64,000 bases of DNA from Jackrogersella multiformis (GCA_902806575.1 CADCXD010000005.1:4084357-4148356); one strand, 5' to 3'. Shown: positions 1 through 11,826, numbered from the stretch's first letter. Numbers and translations: made by a program. Notes: a model not told the origin generated them from the letters alone.

Positions 1-22
1 CGCGGCCTTCTCAGGGGTCCTC

Positions 23-2618
23 ATGTTCTTCGAAATGGAACAGACCAACTCATCTCTGGAAAGTACATGCCTAACCAGCGAATGGGAGCAGATCTTTCAG
101 CCGATTGACGCAACATCTTCTTCTTCATCGATCCGTCTAAATGAGAACCTCATTTCTGGTCTCGGTGAGACTTCCAATACTGACGTTGAAAAATCCCGGG
201 CGCCATTCCGAGTGGAGGCCGTTGCGAAGAAGGAGGTCCTCTCGGGATGGTTCCCAAGGATAAATTATACCGAAGAAAACAGTCTGAGGATTAAGCTAAG
301 TCAGAGGAACCGGGCCCTTCTAATACAGATTGCTCTAGCTATCATCATTCTCGCCGCAAATTTCACTTTGACGATATACGCAAGATCGCGGTACCCGATT
401 AGGAAAGGGGTTGGTCTTATTTATCAGGGAGACTGCGATACCATAAGCAAACTTGATCAATGGGTTTATCTGCTGATCAACGTGTTAAGTACCGGTATAC
501 TTTCGGCTTCTAACTATTGCATTCAGCTCCAGGCATCTCCCACTCGAGCAGATATTGACCGTGCACATCACAAAGGAATATGGCTGGATATTGGCGTGCC
601 GAGCCTAAGAAACTTCAGGCATATTGGAAAGTGGCGGCGCCTTTGCTGCATTATTCTAGCTATTTGCTCCCTGCCGTTTCACCTCATGTAAGAGACATCA
701 TTATAACAACTCACCAATAACACCTACCTACCTAACATGGCTAAACGAAAATGGTCCAAGGTATAACTCGGCTGTATTCCAATCTCTTGCATCGAACGAC
801 TACACAATAGCCGTGGTCAAAAACTCCTTTGCTAAGGGTGACTTCTGGAACCTCACTATAGCAGAACGCAACAGAAACGGGGATTTTGCTTGGAATGACT
901 CCAGGGTCAACTTCCAAGCGGACTACCACGAGATCATCTCGGCTATTCAGCGGGATGTAATAAAAGATCTTTACGAGCTGAAGAATATTTCGGAGTGTTT
1001 CTCCGTGTATGACGACTACTGGTCGCCCCAAGGAAACGGTGTGATATTCGTCAAAAATGAAAGCGGCGCACCAGAAGACGGTAGCCTGCTCATGTACGTC
1101 GGTATCATGCCAAGATGGGATAATTGGTCAAAAAACATGTGGGCTGTTTCGAATGGTACGGGAGGGGATGATTTCAAGGCGATCTCACCACCACAACCAG
1201 TTACGAAATGGTTTCTCGGGACACCGCGATACGAGGTGTCCCATTGTCTTGTTCAGCCGCCCAACACTAGGCCAGGCCGATGTCAGTTCCAATATTCAAC
1301 ATACATCTTATACACAGTCTGCGCTTTCAACCCCATCATAGCCCTCGTGATGTCGTGGGTTTGGATGATGAGAAGACGGAGAAAAAGAAACAGCAATATC
1401 ATGGTCGACGATCAAGGAGGTAGAAACCATATCTCGAAGGCCAGTCACGTTGTTTTGTCTACGCTTGGTGATGCAATAGCGTCCTTCATGCGAGACCCAG
1501 ACGAAACGACAATGAATATGTGCCTAGCAACGAAGGACGATTTCTGTCAGAGACAAACCACGGGCAGACATGGGCTTGTCATGAAGCGATGGCAGCTAAC
1601 TAATCGTCCGCGAAAGTAGAAACATACTCCTAGGCGATGGATGTTTGCTGCTAGCTGGAAACAGTGGTTTATTCTCCTGCTTACCTAGGTATGTAGGTAT
1701 TTCCCCCCCAACTGTTCCTCTTATGACAAACCATTCCCATTTTAGGATACTAATTAATGTTTAGGTATTTATTATTCCTCCTTGGATGTGGAATCGCCTT
1801 ATCGAGAATTGTACATTCATTCAACCACAGGAAAATAAATGTTAACGTTGAGAGTCTTTTTGCTTTGGGATTCGGCACTTTGACGCCTCTTACATACCTA
1901 GTACTCGGCTTTCCTCGAGAGGATCCTGTCGGACTCATTTCCAATGTACTTACTGTGAACATACCACAGCTCCTGTTCTCTATAATTTACTTATTCTATA
2001 ATGCGATATTGAGCACCTTCCTCATACAGCGAGAATTCAGCCTCCTGTTCTCTGAGGAGAAGAGGAAGCCGTTGCGTGTCTCCGAGCCCGTCGGCATTCA
2101 GCGTTCAAGTTATTTCATCACCATTCCCTTTCGATACGGCATCCCTCTTATAGTCATGTCCAGTTTTACTCACTGGCTCATATCACAGAGCTTCTTTTTG
2201 GCTCGCGTCACCGCATTGACTGCCGAGGGTCTTGAGGATGACCAGGACACGTTCTCAACTTGCGCCTTTAGTCCTGGCCCAATCATCATTTGTTCGTTAA
2301 TATTCCTCATTTACTACTTTGACTATTTTCTATACTAACCAGTACCTCGCAGTGCTGATCGTTATGTTCGCTCAAGCCGTGATAATTATTTCGCTTGGAT
2401 GTCTTAAATACGATGGCATCATGAGAATGGTCTGCACGAACAGCTTGGCAATAAGTGCTACATGCCATTGCCTCGAAGAGGACCGGGAAGATGGTTACCA
2501 GCTTCCCATCCTGTGGGGCGTTGTAGAAATAGGGCACGACGGTGTTGGACATTGCACATTCACGACGGCGCCGACTCATCTTATTCGTCACCCTCAAGAA
2601 GATATGACTTACCAATAA
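23..2618 (+). pseudogene. DUF6536-type multi-pass membrane protein gene, interrupted by an in-frame TAG
   Basis: Four exons fit: 23-687, 761-1666, 1765-2291, 2353-2618 (788 codons in total, a multiple of three). The first exon holds a long hydrophilic N-terminus, one membrane segment near residues 98-117, and the DUF6536 signature (GDCDTISKLDQW, LINVLSTGILSASNYCIQL, RAHHKGIWLDIGVPS). Exons 3 and 4 supply the family's C-terminal membrane half (VNIPQLLFSIIYLFYN, QRSSYFITIPFRYGIPL) and the conserved ending around AISATCH and LPILWGVVE. The family is fungal and of unknown function. A TAG at 1617-1619 lies in the middle of exon 2, in a stretch that stays family-like on both sides (RRWMFAASWKQW follows), so the product would stop near residue 507 of about 787. 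I see no plausible intron that removes only this codon. It could also be a sequencing error or an allele. Confidence 0.75.
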
Positions 2619-3319
2619 TATTGATGCTGACGGTAATGCTATAAGCGACACTTCATAAAATTTTTGTCAGAAGCTTACATCAGAGTCCCTGACTGGGATA
2701 TTAATATACTTTATTAAAAGTTCAAGAAAGCTGTTATTACTAAACGGCGAATGCATTCACGTTGTTAATATGTTTGCAATTTGCTATTATAATAATTAGC
2801 TTTTGGTTTCTAGAATAGGGGTAATTCATATAATGCTTACCCCTAGGTTAGTTATAATGTTCAAGTAAGGGATCGATTGCGTTATAAGTTATTGCAAGGT
2901 TAAGTTAATAATATTATTTGGAGGTTTAGACCGTCGGAAAAATGGAATAAAGCTTAAAAAGAAATATATTCGAAATAATCATGATACTACCTACCTAGGT
3001 ATCTAATACTCAGTCTGAATCTGGACTCGACGTTCACGTACGCTGTTCCACCGGCCTAACTTAAATAGCTCAAATTCGGTGGTCCGTAGCTCGGAGATGC
3101 AATGTCAGTCAAGTATTGTGTGCCAAGGTAGCTACCTATTATTGGATTAGGTAGGTACATATGCACTATTATATACCTAGGTATATATCTACACCATCTT
3201 CTTCTCTCACCATCAACCCAACATACCTATTGAAAGACGTTGACTTAATATAGACTTCTCATTACACACACACTCACACGCACACGCACACACTCTTTCT
3301 CGCTCTTTGTCTCTCAACT
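2619..3319. other. Intergenic spacer with a CA/CT-rich leader
   Basis: No gene seen. The first part is A/T-rich. Two copies of the palindrome TACCTAGGTA lie at 2992-3001 and 3174-3183. From about 3265 to 3313 there is a CA repeat grading into a CT-rich tract that ends just before the ATG at 3320; it is probably the 5' leader or core promoter of the aminotransferase gene. Confidence 0.6.
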
Positions 3320-4791
3320 ATGGATGCAGATATCGTAATTATGGCTCCCCAAGGATTTTCATTAACGAACCCGATTGACCTTTTAATGGGTCGGCCAACT
3401 CCGCGTTTACAAGCAGCGGATCAGCTAGCCGCGGCATCTCAAAAAGTATTGTCGCAGCCTGAGAAATCCGACTTGGCATTAACATACGGGACCGATCATG
3501 GCGATGATGAAATTCGCGAACATATTGCTACCTGGCTCAGCCAGAAATACCGACCCTTATCCGGCACTGTCACCCAAGACCGTATCATCATCACGAACGG
3601 TGCCTCGGGAGAGCTTGGTGCAATTCTGCAAAAGTTCACCGACCCGTTATACACCCGTCGCATGTTCGTTGTAGAGCCCATGTACTTCCTTGCCAGCCAG
3701 TCATTTCTGGACGCCGGCCTCGGCAAAAAAATGCAAGGCATTCCCGAGGACGATGAGGGTATCGACCTTGAGTTTCTTCAACGCCATCTAGAGGAAGAAG
3801 ATACCAAAATTGACAGTGATTATCATGGTAGTGGAGTGTCTGCCACAAAGCCTGAGAACCTTGGATATAGAAAGCTTTTCAGATATGCCTTATACGTGGT
3901 CCCCACACTATCGAATCCTAGCGGCAAGACGATGTCGTTGCATCATCGCATAGCCTTAGTTGAGCTAGCACGCAAGTATGATATGCTTTTAATTACGGAT
4001 GATGTGTATGACTTTCTCGCTTGGCCAGCGGACGACAATATCCCACATGAGGACATGGAGTTGCCTCCGAGATTAGTGGACATCGACAGGCAGATGGCTG
4101 GAACGAGTGAATGGGGTAATACCGTGAGTAATGGGTCGTTCTCAAAACTGGTTGCGCCTGGTCTTCGCGTTGGTTGGTGTGAGGCGACGCCAAGTTTCAT
4201 TTATGGCTTGTCCACAGCGTAAGTATGATATTCTTCCATCTGCCAACTAAGTGCGGTTTTGATAACTTGGACACCAGGGGAGCGACATCATCTGGTGGCT
4301 GCCAGAGTCAATATACTTCTTTCTTGATCGATCACATGCTCGTTTCTGGAATTCTAGAACAACATGTGCAAAACGTGTTAATTCCAATATACAGAAGAAG
4401 ATATCATATCCTCATAGATGCCATCAAGACTCATCTCTGCCCATTTGGAATCAAGGTATCAACAGGACTACCTTACGAAACTTTCGTAAAGGACAAAAGG
4501 GGCAACCGTGTTCGCACGGCACTAGCCGGAGGATTTTTCATTTATATTGACTATCCAGATGAGGAGACCTTCCCAACAACTACCGATATCGTCCGTATTG
4601 GTCGCGAGAAATGTGCTTTGAAGATCGCACCAAGTGAAATTTTCGCGGTGAAAGGAGACCCTGAAAGTCTCAAGAGGGGATACGCAACTTGGAATCGAGG
4701 TACGAGACTGTGTTGGGCATGGCACGAAGAAACTGTACTGGTCGAAGCCATCCAAAAACTCGCAAAGACGATCCAGCTGGCAAGAAAATGA
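3320..4791 (+). CDS. PLP-dependent aminotransferase, class I/II fold (2-aminoadipate / YER152C-like)
   Basis: Exons 3320-4218 and 4278-4791 (59-bp intron, GTAAGT...CCAG) give 470 residues. Fold type I aminotransferase: SGELGAI near residue 95, the NPSGKTMS loop, TDDVYDFL carrying the aspartate that pairs with the pyridine nitrogen, and SFSKLVAPGLRVGW with K276 as the Schiff-base lysine. The SFSK-APGLRVGW form and the GG-x-C/S-x-S block after the intron resemble the fungal YER152C/ARO8-like and bacterial 2-aminoadipate aminotransferases. It is probably cytosolic and acts on aromatic, branched or 2-aminoadipate substrates; the exact substrate cannot be read from sequence. A second ATG at 3341 is an alternative start. 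All key residues are present, so it looks functional. Confidence 0.88.
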
Positions 4792-5295
4792 AAATATCAA
4801 TCTACCGGCGTAGTCATCCCGCTAGGAACAGGGGCATCGGGAAGATATGCGAGGGCTCGTATTTGTGCCACTTATGATCTATTCATTATTGAGATATTTC
4901 ACGACTCTGATGGATTGACTTCTTACCAGCCAATAGACTCACATAGTGTGGCCATGGATAATTCAAGGGAAATATGAAACAACAACACTACGCCCCCGCA
5001 TACGCTGCCGGCATCCTCCACCAACCAACGCCTTAGAGGCGACGGTCATGGGGGATCATAAAAACAAGGATATTAATCACAGGTACAACCCGAAGCCTGG
5101 TTCAAGATGCATATTTGGAGACCCGGTTGCGTCATCGTAATACGTCGTGACCATGATCTCGTACCTTTGTGGACTTGATTCAAATAGGAATGCTCGAAGG
5201 TTTCTTGACATATATATAGCTTGGTCGTTCCCACAAACCAGAACGTCGTGGAATGGTTTAGCATACTTACACGAAGGAAGAACCCTCGAAGGACA
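4792..5295. other. Spacer; possible upstream exon not resolved
   Basis: No coding region can be assigned. A TATATATA stretch at 5211-5218 lies about 80 bp before the ATG at 5296 and could be a TATA-like element. A missing signal-peptide exon for the next gene could also lie here. Confidence 0.3.
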
Positions 5296-6287
5296 ATGCG
5301 CATGTCATTCGGAGCTACGAGTGCATTCTTTGTATTCGACCTTTCCACAAGGGCTGCGGCCCTCGTAGGGTGGCCTGGAGGCGGTACATTAGTAACTGGC
5401 AATGCTGTGCAATTCGATAGGGAAACCTGGGAGGGCATTCTCGCTCAGCCAAACGCAACAGGGGGTATCTCGGTAACTGGATTTGACATCTCACAGAAGT
5501 GGCCAAGCCAGGAAGTAGATGGCTGGATGCTATCGGTGAACGTTAGCAGCGACGTGCCCGATTCCCGGACTATTAATCCTAGCAACGCGACTGGTAAGAC
5601 CTTCACCGGCACCAGCATCTTCCTTAAAGCACCTGGGAGCGTCCAGTCAGCTTTCACAAACCAATCTGCACTCGACGAGACTACATGGAAGATATGTGTA
5701 GCTGTGATACCAGACGGCCCCCAAGAGGATCTGTCAACATCGGACAACGGCACATGCGGTTACCTGTCATCGAAATGTATTACAGATCTGCAGCAGGCCT
5801 ATGCCGACAAATTTTCCGGAAGCCAGGATTGCTACGGGAGCCCGCCTTCGACGCCATCGAGCTGCGGCAGTTCAGTCAATCCAGCCAATTTCGAAGTCCA
5901 ACGTTAGTAGCCCCTTAGTTTATCTCGCAGCCCCAAACCAAAATACATTAGGTACATACCTACATACTCACATCGAATACAGAGTTACCACTTAACTCCG
6001 TGAATGGGACAGAAGTGTTTGTCACGGCCTCGGGCAGTCATGACGCCGGAGATCAGACAGCTTGGAATAATGCTACCAGGAAATCCTGGCCCATCTTGAC
6101 GCTATGGGGATGGAACACACGTGCGAAAGCCCCCGAAGGCGCCACGCCGCAGGTTCAACTATCATGTATAAGGGCAAAGACTGTCGAGCCGGGTAGCGAA
6201 TCTCCGTCGTCGGGATCAACGCTTCGTGGGTCGGGGGTAGTCGCACTCGCCCTCATTAGTTTAGCGATATTTCATACTTTGATTTAG
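5296..6287 (+). CDS. Probable secreted, GPI-anchored protein of unknown function (5' end uncertain)
   Basis: Exons 5296-5902 and 5983-6287 join in frame across an 80-bp intron (GTTAGT...ACAG) to give about 303 residues. I do not recognise the family. The protein has several N-glycosylation sequons, an even set of cysteines in the middle (KICVAVIP, CGYLSSKC, DCYGS), a Ser/Gly-rich stretch and a hydrophobic C-terminus (GVVALALISLAIFHTLI) typical of a GPI-attachment signal. No convincing signal peptide follows the ATG at 5296, so a first exon with the signal is probably missing from this model, or the start is wrong. The open frame upstream is closed by a TGA at 5206-5208. The intron carries a TACCTACAT-type repeat also seen in spacers. 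Confidence 0.55.
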
Positions 6288-7714
6288 GGTCGGACTAGCA
6301 CTTGGCAGTACCCGAAGGGCGCAAGATGCGTAAACCCGTGGAGTGCTTGTCATGGCATGGGACGGCCTAGGTCGCAGTCTTAGTAGAATTAGTGTCGATA
6401 GGGGATAAAATGATAAAGTCCGAATAACTAGGTACCTAGTATTAGTAATATTGGTTCAACGCAGCTCTTAGGGATTTATATTAGATGACAATGCTCGTAT
6501 TCAAGTTCCTACTTACCTAGCTACAACTTTGAAGGCTGGGCATAGTCCTTTTCTTAGTGTTCCAGATGAGCTGGTTGCTGCTATCGCAGACGTAGAGGCT
6601 AGATTGAATCAGAAGTCTGCAGTATGGAATGCAGCCTCGCGAGACTTTGAAGTGACTCTAGTGGAAAATCCACTGGTAGACGAGGGTTAAACTAAGCTTT
6701 TGTCCATTGAGAATAGTAGGTACCTAGTTAAAACGGGGAGCAGATCAGCGCCGCGTAAGGGCCTGTTAACAGAAGCGCCATGAAAGGAGATTCGTTTCCG
6801 TTTCAACCAAAACATCATCATGCTTAAGACATCCCTATCCGAGTTGAAGGACCACTTAGTTCCGCGCAGGGCTACCTCTGAGTGCTTCTTCCCGTAACCT
6901 CCAATGGTGACTATCCCACCCTCATTTGACTTAGTCTTCTAAAGCGATAGCCAGCAGATACTCCCAGATATATTGAAGTTCCGATGAGTTGAACTGTTCA
7001 AAGTGCTTCGGTTCCGGTTGAGCCGCTGAGGTTCGACTACCAGAAAGGTAGTTTCAAAGCTACCAAAATCGAAGCCAGGGTCATAAGAGCACGACATTTT
7101 GGTTACATCAAATGATACTATAATCGCATGAAATGCTAATAGTAGGTTCATACAAATATAATACCTATATCGTTTTCATACTAGATTATACCCCTTACTT
7201 GGCTTGCCCCTGTTGCCTGACAAGTTGTCAGAATGTGGAGGAAAGCATCGTGCCGCCGTGATGTTAGCTTTATACACATTTCCTAGGAGCAGTAAACGCT
7301 TCCGAACACTGCTCTGGAGAGATAGTTCGCAGCTAAATATAATGACAATGCCAGTCAGTTAATTTCGCCAGTCTTTCGCCGGAAGTCGATGCGATAGCTG
7401 AGGAAGCCGCCGTCCGGCTACTGGCAAGAACGCCCTAGACGTTGTAGTGAAATATCCGCAGACTTTTCCTTATATCTAAAAATTGAAGAATTGGATTAGG
7501 CTGTTGATTCTTTGAAGCTCGCTACGTGGGATCCGTCAGCACCTTTGACTTAGGGTGTGACACCCGTGTTATTTCGGTTTGGGTTATATTCCATAGCTAT
7601 CGTGAGAATGGCACGAATACGAAAATCATGTCGCTTTTACGACAAGGGCGAAGGAGCTTATGACTTGGGCGTCACCCTCGAGATACTTCATACGGAATCC
7701 CTCAAGCTCGGTAA
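6288..7714. other. Spacer with one gene relic
   Basis: No intact gene. It contains a short alpha/beta-hydrolase-like tail (listed separately at 6517-6690), a few TAGGTACCTAG repeats (near 6430 and 6720) and otherwise featureless sequence downstream of the convergent zinc-cluster gene. Confidence 0.5.
6517..6690 (+). pseudogene. Relic resembling an alpha/beta-hydrolase C-terminus
   Basis: The + strand reads open for about 57 codons to a TAA at 6688-6690. It contains AGHSPFLSVPDELVAAI, which looks like the end of fungal alpha/beta hydrolases, where the His of SGHSPFLS is the catalytic histidine. No catalytic Ser or upstream body is visible in the preceding bases, which are repeat-like. It is most likely a left-over 3' fragment; chance resemblance is possible. 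Confidence 0.35.
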
Positions 7715-9109
7715 TTAGGCAAGGTCGGCTTCTCTCTGTCGGTTTCGTAGTATAAATTTAATGCAGTCAACGTTGTCAATCCCGATCAAATTTCGCTGCT
7801 CGTCTTTGATCTTCCAAACCTCCTCAATGTCTTGCTCGATCCGCTGCAGAGAGGGGAGGTGGCGGGCCTCGTACATAGCTTCGACCCTGTCCCGCACGAA
7901 TTGGCGCTGGTGGTAATCGATAGACTCGCACCCGGCAGTCCAGAGAGGCCAAATCTGAGCTGACACGAGAGGCGAATTGACCGGGACGAGGCCGAGGTGG
8001 GCGAGGCAGCTCTGAACATGCTTCAATGCGGAAGGATGCGGTGCACCTTGGTTGTGCCAAACCCGGTAGAGATATATGAATGCAGCATGTTTGTATGCCT
8101 GTACAGTGTGTCCAACATCTCCTATCGCGTCATCAGATTCGTCAAGTGCATTAAGGACTTCCTCAACTGCATAGCCCCGTGCATCAAGATCATCCTGGTC
8201 TTGATCACGCATCCTGCTAATCTGGCCGACAAGTCGTAACACGGAAGTGAGTTCCCTCATAGATTCCATCCCTTCTATCGGAAACCTCCCGTCAAATTCA
8301 AAAACTGGACTCGTGCCTCGAGAGACAGAAGCTAGGATGTCATGATAGGAACATAGGCTGAGGAGAAATGAGGTGCTTGAGCTACTTTGCATATTGATCT
8401 GGCCTTGACTGATAATTGCCTTCGCTCCAGATAGGTGATTAACTCCGGAATCCATGGTGAAGAGTCGGTCGGAGACCTGTAACATCAAGATAGTAGCTAG
8501 TGACAATTCCGGACTATCAGTCTGAATAGTTTGTCGCAGTGAAGAAACACCGAGGAGTCGGTAGCGGGTTGCCAATGTTTGAAGCGAACCCTCCTGTTTT
8601 AATATCGCCAAGTGACTGGCGGCTATGGAGCAGAGGACAGAGCGGAGGGCTACCGAATGGGATATCATGGGAGTGAGATGGATAAGAAATGGATTCTGCG
8701 GGCCTGATACCATAGACACCATCATGGACAATGTTGTCGACCAATGATTAAGGAGGTATCGATTTATCGGGCTTACATCGTTCGGTACAATGCATGATGG
8801 ATCGAATTTTATGATTGGGCTTCTTAACTCACTAGAAGGAGAAGTAGATGTAGACGTAGAAGCGGAATGAGAAGGAGAAGGATAAGGAATGGTTACGGCC
8901 TCGTCGCCGGGACGATGTCTTTGCTGTCGTTTATTTTTAGACGCCTTTGACCTTGGTATTCCTGATGGAACCTGCCATTTAAGCCTGACACCGTAGCCGC
9001 AATTCTTCCCAAGTCTCTTACACCTGGCGCAGAAGGGCTTTTGCTCGTCGCACTTATATCCATCGTCTCTGCAAGTGAAGCAGCCGGTCCTTGTTCTTGA
9101 GAATGACAT
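7715..9109 (-). CDS. Zn2Cys6 transcription factor with fungal-specific regulatory domain
   Basis: Single exon, 464 residues from the ATG at 9109 (an in-frame TTG six bases upstream is not needed). The N-terminal Gal4-type binuclear zinc cluster is complete with spacing CX2CX6CX6CX2CX6C (C10, C13, C20, C27, C30, C37), in the RTGCFTCR form typical of regulators with a Fungal_trans_2 domain (UGA3/ARG81-like). A basic, Ser/Thr-rich linker follows, then a helical region from about residue 110 to the end with no membrane segments. It is a nuclear DNA-binding regulator; the target is unknown. It lies head-to-head with the 2OG oxygenase gene that starts at 9727, which is a candidate target. Confidence 0.88.
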   Translation of the reverse strand: MSFSRTRTGCFTCRDDGYKCDEQKPFCARCKRLGKNCGYGVRLKWQVPSGIPRSKASKNKRQQRHRPGDEAVTIPYPSPSHSASTSTSTSPSSELRSPIIKFDPSCIVPNDVSPINRYLLNHWSTTLSMMVSMVSGPQNPFLIHLTPMISHSVALRSVLCSIAASHLAILKQEGSLQTLATRYRLLGVSSLRQTIQTDSPELSLATILMLQVSDRLFTMDSGVNHLSGAKAIISQGQINMQSSSSTSFLLSLCSYHDILASVSRGTSPVFEFDGRFPIEGMESMRELTSVLRLVGQISRMRDQDQDDLDARGYAVEEVLNALDESDDAIGDVGHTVQAYKHAAFIYLYRVWHNQGAPHPSALKHVQSCLAHLGLVPVNSPLVSAQIWPLWTAGCESIDYHQRQFVRDRVEAMYEARHLPSLQRIEQDIEEVWKIKDEQRNLIGIDNVDCIKFILRNRQREADLA

Positions 9110-9726
9110 GAGCAATTGTTAAAGATTACATTGGTGTAAGTTGTAGGTGTAAGTTGATGAATGAGAAATGAGTGGAGGCAACATATGAATGGGGCAGCAG
9201 GAGCAGCTGGAGCAGGAGCAGCAGGAGCAGGAGCAGGAGCAGCAGCAGCAGCAGTACCTGGGCAGTGAGTACACTAGATGGTGGGGAAGGTTCTAGACCC
9301 CACGGTGCTAGCGCATGATTCCATCTACACTAGCGTAGTCGCTAACTAACTACGGTTACTACCTACCACGAAACGATAAGAACGGGCTCATATACGGATC
9401 TTCTTATCTAGTGCTTTACCATGTGACGATACAAAGTCCAATACCTCTTAAACTACTTGCTATATCCGAAAAGTTTATGTATCGCCTTAAGTAAATACCT
9501 TCCTAGGCTAGGTAGGTACTCCTTTCTTTCCTTTTCAAATATTATTACAGAAAGCGTTATAATATTATACCCGCGATCAAACAGAAAATAGCACTAAACC
9601 GAGTAGCATCGAGTCGGCAAAGCAAGAATTCACCTCGCCTCCGAGAAACATCGTAATAACAACACGGAAGCAATTAAGAAAAATAAACATACCTATATAT
9701 AAACATATAACAGAACTCTCCCCATC
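9110..9726. promoter_or_regulatory. Bidirectional promoter region between zinc-cluster gene and oxygenase gene
   Basis: This 617-bp spacer lies between two divergent starts. It holds a GCAGGA/GCAGCA repeat tract (listed separately), a CCTAGGCTAGGTAGGTA repeat near 9503-9520 and A/T-rich sequence close to the oxygenase ATG. No individual operator can be named. A regulatory role is inferred from the divergent layout alone. Confidence 0.4.
9193..9255. repeat. GCAGGA/GCAGCA triplet-hexamer repeat
   Basis: Imperfect tandem GCA-GGA units ending in five GCA repeats, about 60 bp, located roughly 85 bp upstream of the zinc-cluster ATG (on its template side) and probably in its 5' leader. Such tracts change length easily by slippage. 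Confidence 0.8.
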
Positions 9727-11178
9727 ATGGCCGACCTCGTAGCGGTAGAGGAGCCGTCGATGGACCTCCCTATCGTCGACCTGGATATATACCGCAGCAA
9801 TCCTCCCTCTAGCCCCGCCGTGCAAGAGGAATGCGCACGGGTAGCACGGGCACTGATTACATACGGGGCGCTGGTGCTTCACGACTCGCGGGTGTCGGAG
9901 TCCGATAATGAGGTGTTCCTGGACCTACTCGAGGACTACTTCGCCCAGCCGGATGAAACCCTGAAAGACGACGAACGGCCTGAGCTCGGGTACCAGGTTG
10001 GCGTCACGCTAGAAAACACCGAGAAGCCCAAGTGCGCCGTTGACGAACCGTGCCTGCGCGTCATCGAGCGCCTAGCGCCTACCGAGAGGCCCCTTGATAT
10101 CAGTGGCCACCAACCCGACCCCAAGTGCCGCTTTTTTTGGCGGATGGGAGAGCCAGCGCCCTACGCCACGCAGTTCCCTGGTCTGAACGCCGAGAATGTT
10201 ATCCCCGAGGCATCGGAGATAAGGGAGAGATGGACGCCGGTCATGGAGACGTGGGGGGAGTGCATGAAGAGCGCGTGAGTGATTGTAGTCTGCTCACCAT
10301 CTTTCTGCTCCTCGAACGTTTCGCCTAAGCACCGCTGTGAAAGGTGATGTAGCTAACCCGGTATGGATGTGAAATAGCGTCTCGGGGCTTGCCGAAATGG
10401 CCGCAGTCGGCATGGGACTTCCCGCCGAGACATTCACTGACGCCGGGCGATACGGGTAAGTAAAATGGCCTACACCCCCTCTCAATCTCACTTAAGCTCC
10501 AGGCCCCTGAATTATCCAACTCACCCAAAACCCAGTCCGCATCTCCTCGCGCCAACAGCCTCGGACCTCGAAAAATACGGCTCCAAGGACACCATATTGG
10601 CAGGTTTCCATACAGACCTGAACTTTCTCACAATCCACGGACGCTCGCGGTATCCGGGCCTCCACATCTGGGCGCGGAACACAGGCCGCCGCATCGCCGT
10701 TAGCATCCCCCGTCCCAGCCCTGGCCCCGGTCAACAAAGCGGCAGCTACCTGCTCGTTCAAGCCGGCAAGCAGCTAGAGCACCTGACAGGTGGGCTCGTC
10801 AAAGCCGGGTACCACGAGGTCGTCGTCAACGACGCGACGCTCAAGACCGTCGCCACGCGCCAACGTGACTTCCCGCACCGGCCCCTGGTGCGCATTAGCA
10901 GCACTTTCTTCTGGCACCTCAGCAGTGACTACGACCTGACGCCCATCCCGGTGCTGGCGGACCAGGCTCATACCGTGCGCGCTGCCAATTTCGACCTGGG
11001 TCGCGACGAGGGAGACGAGGTCAAGTATATGGCCATGAAGGTCGGGCAGCAAGTGCAGAAGTAAGTTACGCCATCTTCATCCCATCCATCCAGCTAGCCA
11101 TATAGCGTTGTCCCACTATTCTTCTCGAGGTGCGCTGACGAATATAGTGAGCTGAAGCACATCGCACTTCTAGCGTGA
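9727..11178 (+). CDS. 2-oxoglutarate/Fe(II)-dependent oxygenase (isopenicillin-N-synthase-like)
   Basis: Four exons: 9727-10274, 10378-10455, 10536-11060, 11148-11178 (393 residues, all GT-AG). The N-terminus has the DIOX_N form (LPIVDLDIYR). The catalytic jelly-roll carries HxD in GFHTDLNFLTIH (H234, D236), a distal His in KAGYHEVVV (H302) and the RxS 2-oxoglutarate clamp in RISSTFFWH (R328). All iron and co-substrate ligands are therefore present. The substrate is unknown. Relatives in fungi hydroxylate, desaturate or demethylate small molecules. The last exon is only 31 bp, and its model rests on GT-AG sites and a stop shortly after. The gene is divergent from a zinc-cluster regulator, which may control it. 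The coding DNA is visibly G/C-rich against its flanks. Confidence 0.88.
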
Positions 11179-11826
11179 GACTGGGAATGGTTGCCCAGGG
11201 AGGGAAGGATATAGTGATATTCTGGAGATCGGTCCTTGTCTAGTGTATATACGCGGATCATAGATGCCCCCTCTAATAAGTATATTGATGAATCGACGTT
11301 GTATAAAGCTCGGTGTTGAGCCGTAGACCACACATCTGACTCCTTCATTACGAGATGTCGTTAGGACTCGTTTTGCCGACCTGTTGCACAGCGTTTCGTC
11401 TGACGATGTATACAATATCGACGCGGTATTACATGCGAATACCCGGCTGAAGGAACTATTGAGAAAGAAGATACGCAAAGATCAATTTCGCACCATCAAT
11501 TCACACATGCTAGAGGATAAGCTGGAGCGAAATTAAGGAGCCAGTCCATGATTCTTTTCTCGCGCCTAATTATCTCTCAAAAAACCACTCAGTGTAGTCT
11601 AATAGCATACAAATGCGCCGAACGCCTACATTACCCTTCGATCTGTCAGGGCGCGTAGCTTGTTACCCTTACAGACAAAACCCATCCCGGCTTATGCAAT
11701 TACACATGTTGTACCACCCCCCATATTTATTCAAATACCCACAAGGCTCCGTAGGCTAAAGTGATCAAGTGGTATGAATCACCGTATAACAAAATGCAAT
11801 GCAACAGGACACGTTGTGTCGCATTC
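11179..11826. other. Spacer between convergent genes
   Basis: This is the 3' flank of the oxygenase gene and of the BAR gene. No coding signature, strong repeat or RNA gene was seen. Confidence 0.6.

Noticed and set aside
1686..1688. A second in-frame TAG in the DUF6536 gene
   Set aside because: A GTTTAT donor at 1667 joined to the acceptor at 1764 restores conserved sequence (SWKQW then YLLFLLG) and places this TAG in the intron.
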